8,125 nucleotides of DNA from JBOHSA01 sp050732995 (GTDB taxonomy: Bacteria; Gemmatimonadota; Gemmatimonadetes; Gemmatimonadales; GWC2-71-9). The DNA lies in NCBI GenBank assembly GCA_050732995.1, contig JBOHSA010000123.1:1-8125 (forward strand), in the 5' to 3' direction. This document shows positions 5,923-8,125 of this stretch, piece by piece. Position 1 is the stretch's first letter. Each line of letters starts with the position of its first letter. The notes beneath the pieces are model-generated. The model saw only the letters and a list, made by a program, of their open reading frames with translations, had not been told where the DNA came from and searched no databases. The position numbers and the translations under genes are program-made.

Positions 5923-7604
5923 CGCCCTGTGGCTGCTCCAGGCGGCCACCGACTCGATTCCGGCGTACCGCGAGTTCCCGCTCATCGGGAGCCGCGCCGC
6001 GATCTGGATCTCGGCCGAGATCCACCTGATGTTCGCGGCGTTCGTGCTGGGCGTGCCGATGTTCGCGGTCGTGGCCGAGGCGATCGGCATCTTCGGCAAG
6101 GACGAGCGCTACGACCGGCTGTCCAAGGAATTCACCCGGCTCCTGCTCATCGCCTACAGCGCTACCGCGATCTGGGGCGCGATGCTCACGTTCGCCCTCG
6201 CCACGCTGTACCCGCGGTTCTGGGCCTATCTCACGGCGATCTTCGGCCCCTCCATGTGGGTCTACGTCGCCCTGTTCTTCGTCGAGTCGTTCACCCTCTA
6301 CCTCTATTACTACGGGTGGGACCGCTGGAAGCGGGGCCGGGCCAAATGGATGCACTGGGGGCTCGGGATCCTGCTGAACGTGTGGGGCACGATCGTCATG
6401 TTCATCGCCGATTCGTGGCTCACCTACATGATGACCCCGCCGCGGGACATCACGCCCGACACCTCCCCCGTGAGCATCAAGCTGTGGCACGCGATCCTGA
6501 ACCACACCTGGATGCCGATCAACATCCACCGGCTGATCGGCAACGTGGTGTTCGGCGGGGCGATCGTAGGCGCCTACGCGAGCTACCGGTTCCTCGCCGC
6601 CCGCTCCGACGAGGAGCGCGCGCACTACGACTGGATGGGCTACGTCGGCAACTTCATCGCGATCTCCGCCCTGATCGTGCTGCCGTTCGCCGGCTACTGG
6701 CTGGGCCGCGAGATCTACCAGTACGACCAGTCGATGGGGATCACCATGATGGGCGGCTTCATGAGCTGGCTGTGGGTGATCCAGGCGTTCCTGATCGCAG
6801 TGCTGTTCCTGGCGGGGAACTACTACCTGTGGGTCGGGATGGGGCGGATCCCGGGCGCCGAGCGGTTCCGACCCTACACGAAGTACCTGCTGATGGTGCT
6901 CGTGCTGGGCGCCATCGTGTGGGGCACGCCGCACACCATGATCGCCAACTCGCAGGAGCTCGCCGCCATGGGCGGGTCGCTCCACCCGTTCCTCGGCGTG
7001 CTGGGCGTGATGAGCGCCAAGAACACCGCGGTGAACCTGATGATCCTCACGACGTTCCTCTCCTTTCTCCTGTATCGCCGGGCGAACACGACGCCGGTCG
7101 TGCCATGGGCCCGGACGGGGACCCTGGTCCAGGGGGCGATGTTCGCCATCGCGGCGGGCGTCGTGCTGTTCTACGGCATCCGCGGCTATTTTGTCGAGGC
7201 GATCGTGCGGATCGGGTACTCGGTGTACCAGGTGGGCGCCGTGCTCGCGTGCATCGTGTTCGTCACCGTGATCGATGTGCTGCTCGCCCGCGGGGCGACC
7301 TCGCGCGGCGCCATCCGGTGGGGCCAGATGCCGCCGCGCTCCCAGTACGCGCTGTTCATCCTCGCCGTCACGTTCACCTGGCTGATGGGCCTAATGGGCT
7401 TCGCCCGCTCGGGGATCCGCCAGCACTGGCACGTCTGGCAGGTGCTGCCCGACACCACCCAGTACGCCGCGACCCCGGCGCTGGGCTACGCGGCGATCAT
7501 GATCTCGACCTGCGTGCTCATCTTCCTGGGCCTCGTGGCGTTCATCTTCTGGCTGGGCGGCCTGGCGGAGAAGTCCACCTTCGTGCCCGCGGCGGGCGGC
7601 TCCC

Positions 7605-7618
<14 letters not shown>
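5915..7618 (+). CDS. Divergent cytochrome bd-like oxidase subunit I
   Basis: 567-residue polytopic membrane protein with about 13 hydrophobic segments, longer than E. coli CydA (522, nine helices). Homology to CydA is visible in several places. AEIHLMF puts His37 at the CydA His19 position. FFVES (121-125) with YYGWDR matches FFLES/FFGWDR. ILNHTWMPINIH aligns with the CydA stretch ending in His186, giving His205 as the probable low-spin heme b ligand. GIRQHW with QVLPD (500-512) corresponds to GRQPW with EVLP. Differences are important: there is no recognisable periplasmic Q-loop, and the Glu445 heme b595 ligand of CydA aligns with a non-acidic residue. The acidic residue of MEFQFG also appears replaced (around Thr92). 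His504 and His506 are extra. Together with the overlapping cytochrome c gene this suggests a c-linked member of the wider bd superfamily, like the bd-like proteins of nitrite oxidisers, rather than a quinol oxidase. The ATG at 5915 has GGAG 5 nt upstream. No cydB is seen. Confidence 0.85.

Positions 7619-8125
<507 letters not shown>

Noticed and set aside
4558..6099. Long - strand frame opposite the radical SAM gene
   Set aside because: Composition is Arg/Ala/Gly/His-rich without any domain, and the opposite strand encodes a complete radical SAM enzyme.
5888..6985. Long - strand frame opposite the bd-like oxidase gene
   Set aside because: His/Asp/Arg-rich shadow with no recognisable domain; the + strand frame encodes a coherent multi-helix membrane protein.

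Overview
The window is a very GC-rich, gene-dense bacterial segment, about two-thirds or more G+C by eye. Short overlapping ATGA/GTGA junctions link several genes. An 8-bp repeat (acggcaag) sits between two of them. The gene content and high GC suggest an aerobic environmental bacterium, perhaps Gemmatimonadota or a similar deep-branching phylum; that placement is an inference and is weak. The window ends in 32 consecutive G, which looks like a sequencing artefact at a contig end. No stretch over 300 bases lacks a gene.

Layout. Positions 1-518 (+) hold the C-terminal part of an RskA-like membrane anti-sigma factor. It converges, with a 3-nt gap, on a greA-type transcription elongation factor (522-1016, -). 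From about 1084 everything is on the + strand. First comes a tight group of three: an Mrp-like P-loop ATPase (1084-1866), a small zinc-ribbon protein with a C-terminal PCP_red-like domain (1863-2306), and a single-cluster ferredoxin (2303-2548). After a 102-bp gap with a tandem repeat and a good sigma70-type promoter comes a second group of four: a large tandem universal-stress protein with two PCP_red-like segments (2651-4630), a radical SAM/SPASM enzyme of the NirJ/AhbD type with a C-terminal PCP_red-like domain (4627-5904), a divergent cytochrome bd-like oxidase subunit I (5915-7618), and a membrane-anchored c-type cytochrome (7605 to the window end, incomplete).

How the genes may work together. 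The notable signal is that a domain resembling the C-terminal tail of protochlorophyllide reductase subunit B (PCP_red, a tetrapyrrole-site-associated domain) occurs four times in three nearby proteins. None of these has the reductase catalytic core. The domain sits beside a heme-type radical SAM enzyme, an Fe-S carrier-type ATPase, a ferredoxin and an unusual bd-like oxidase paired with cytochrome c. My inference is a dedicated heme (tetrapyrrole) and Fe-S handling system that matures or regulates a non-canonical, cytochrome c-linked bd-family oxidase. Individual gene family calls are well supported; the joint function is a hypothesis.
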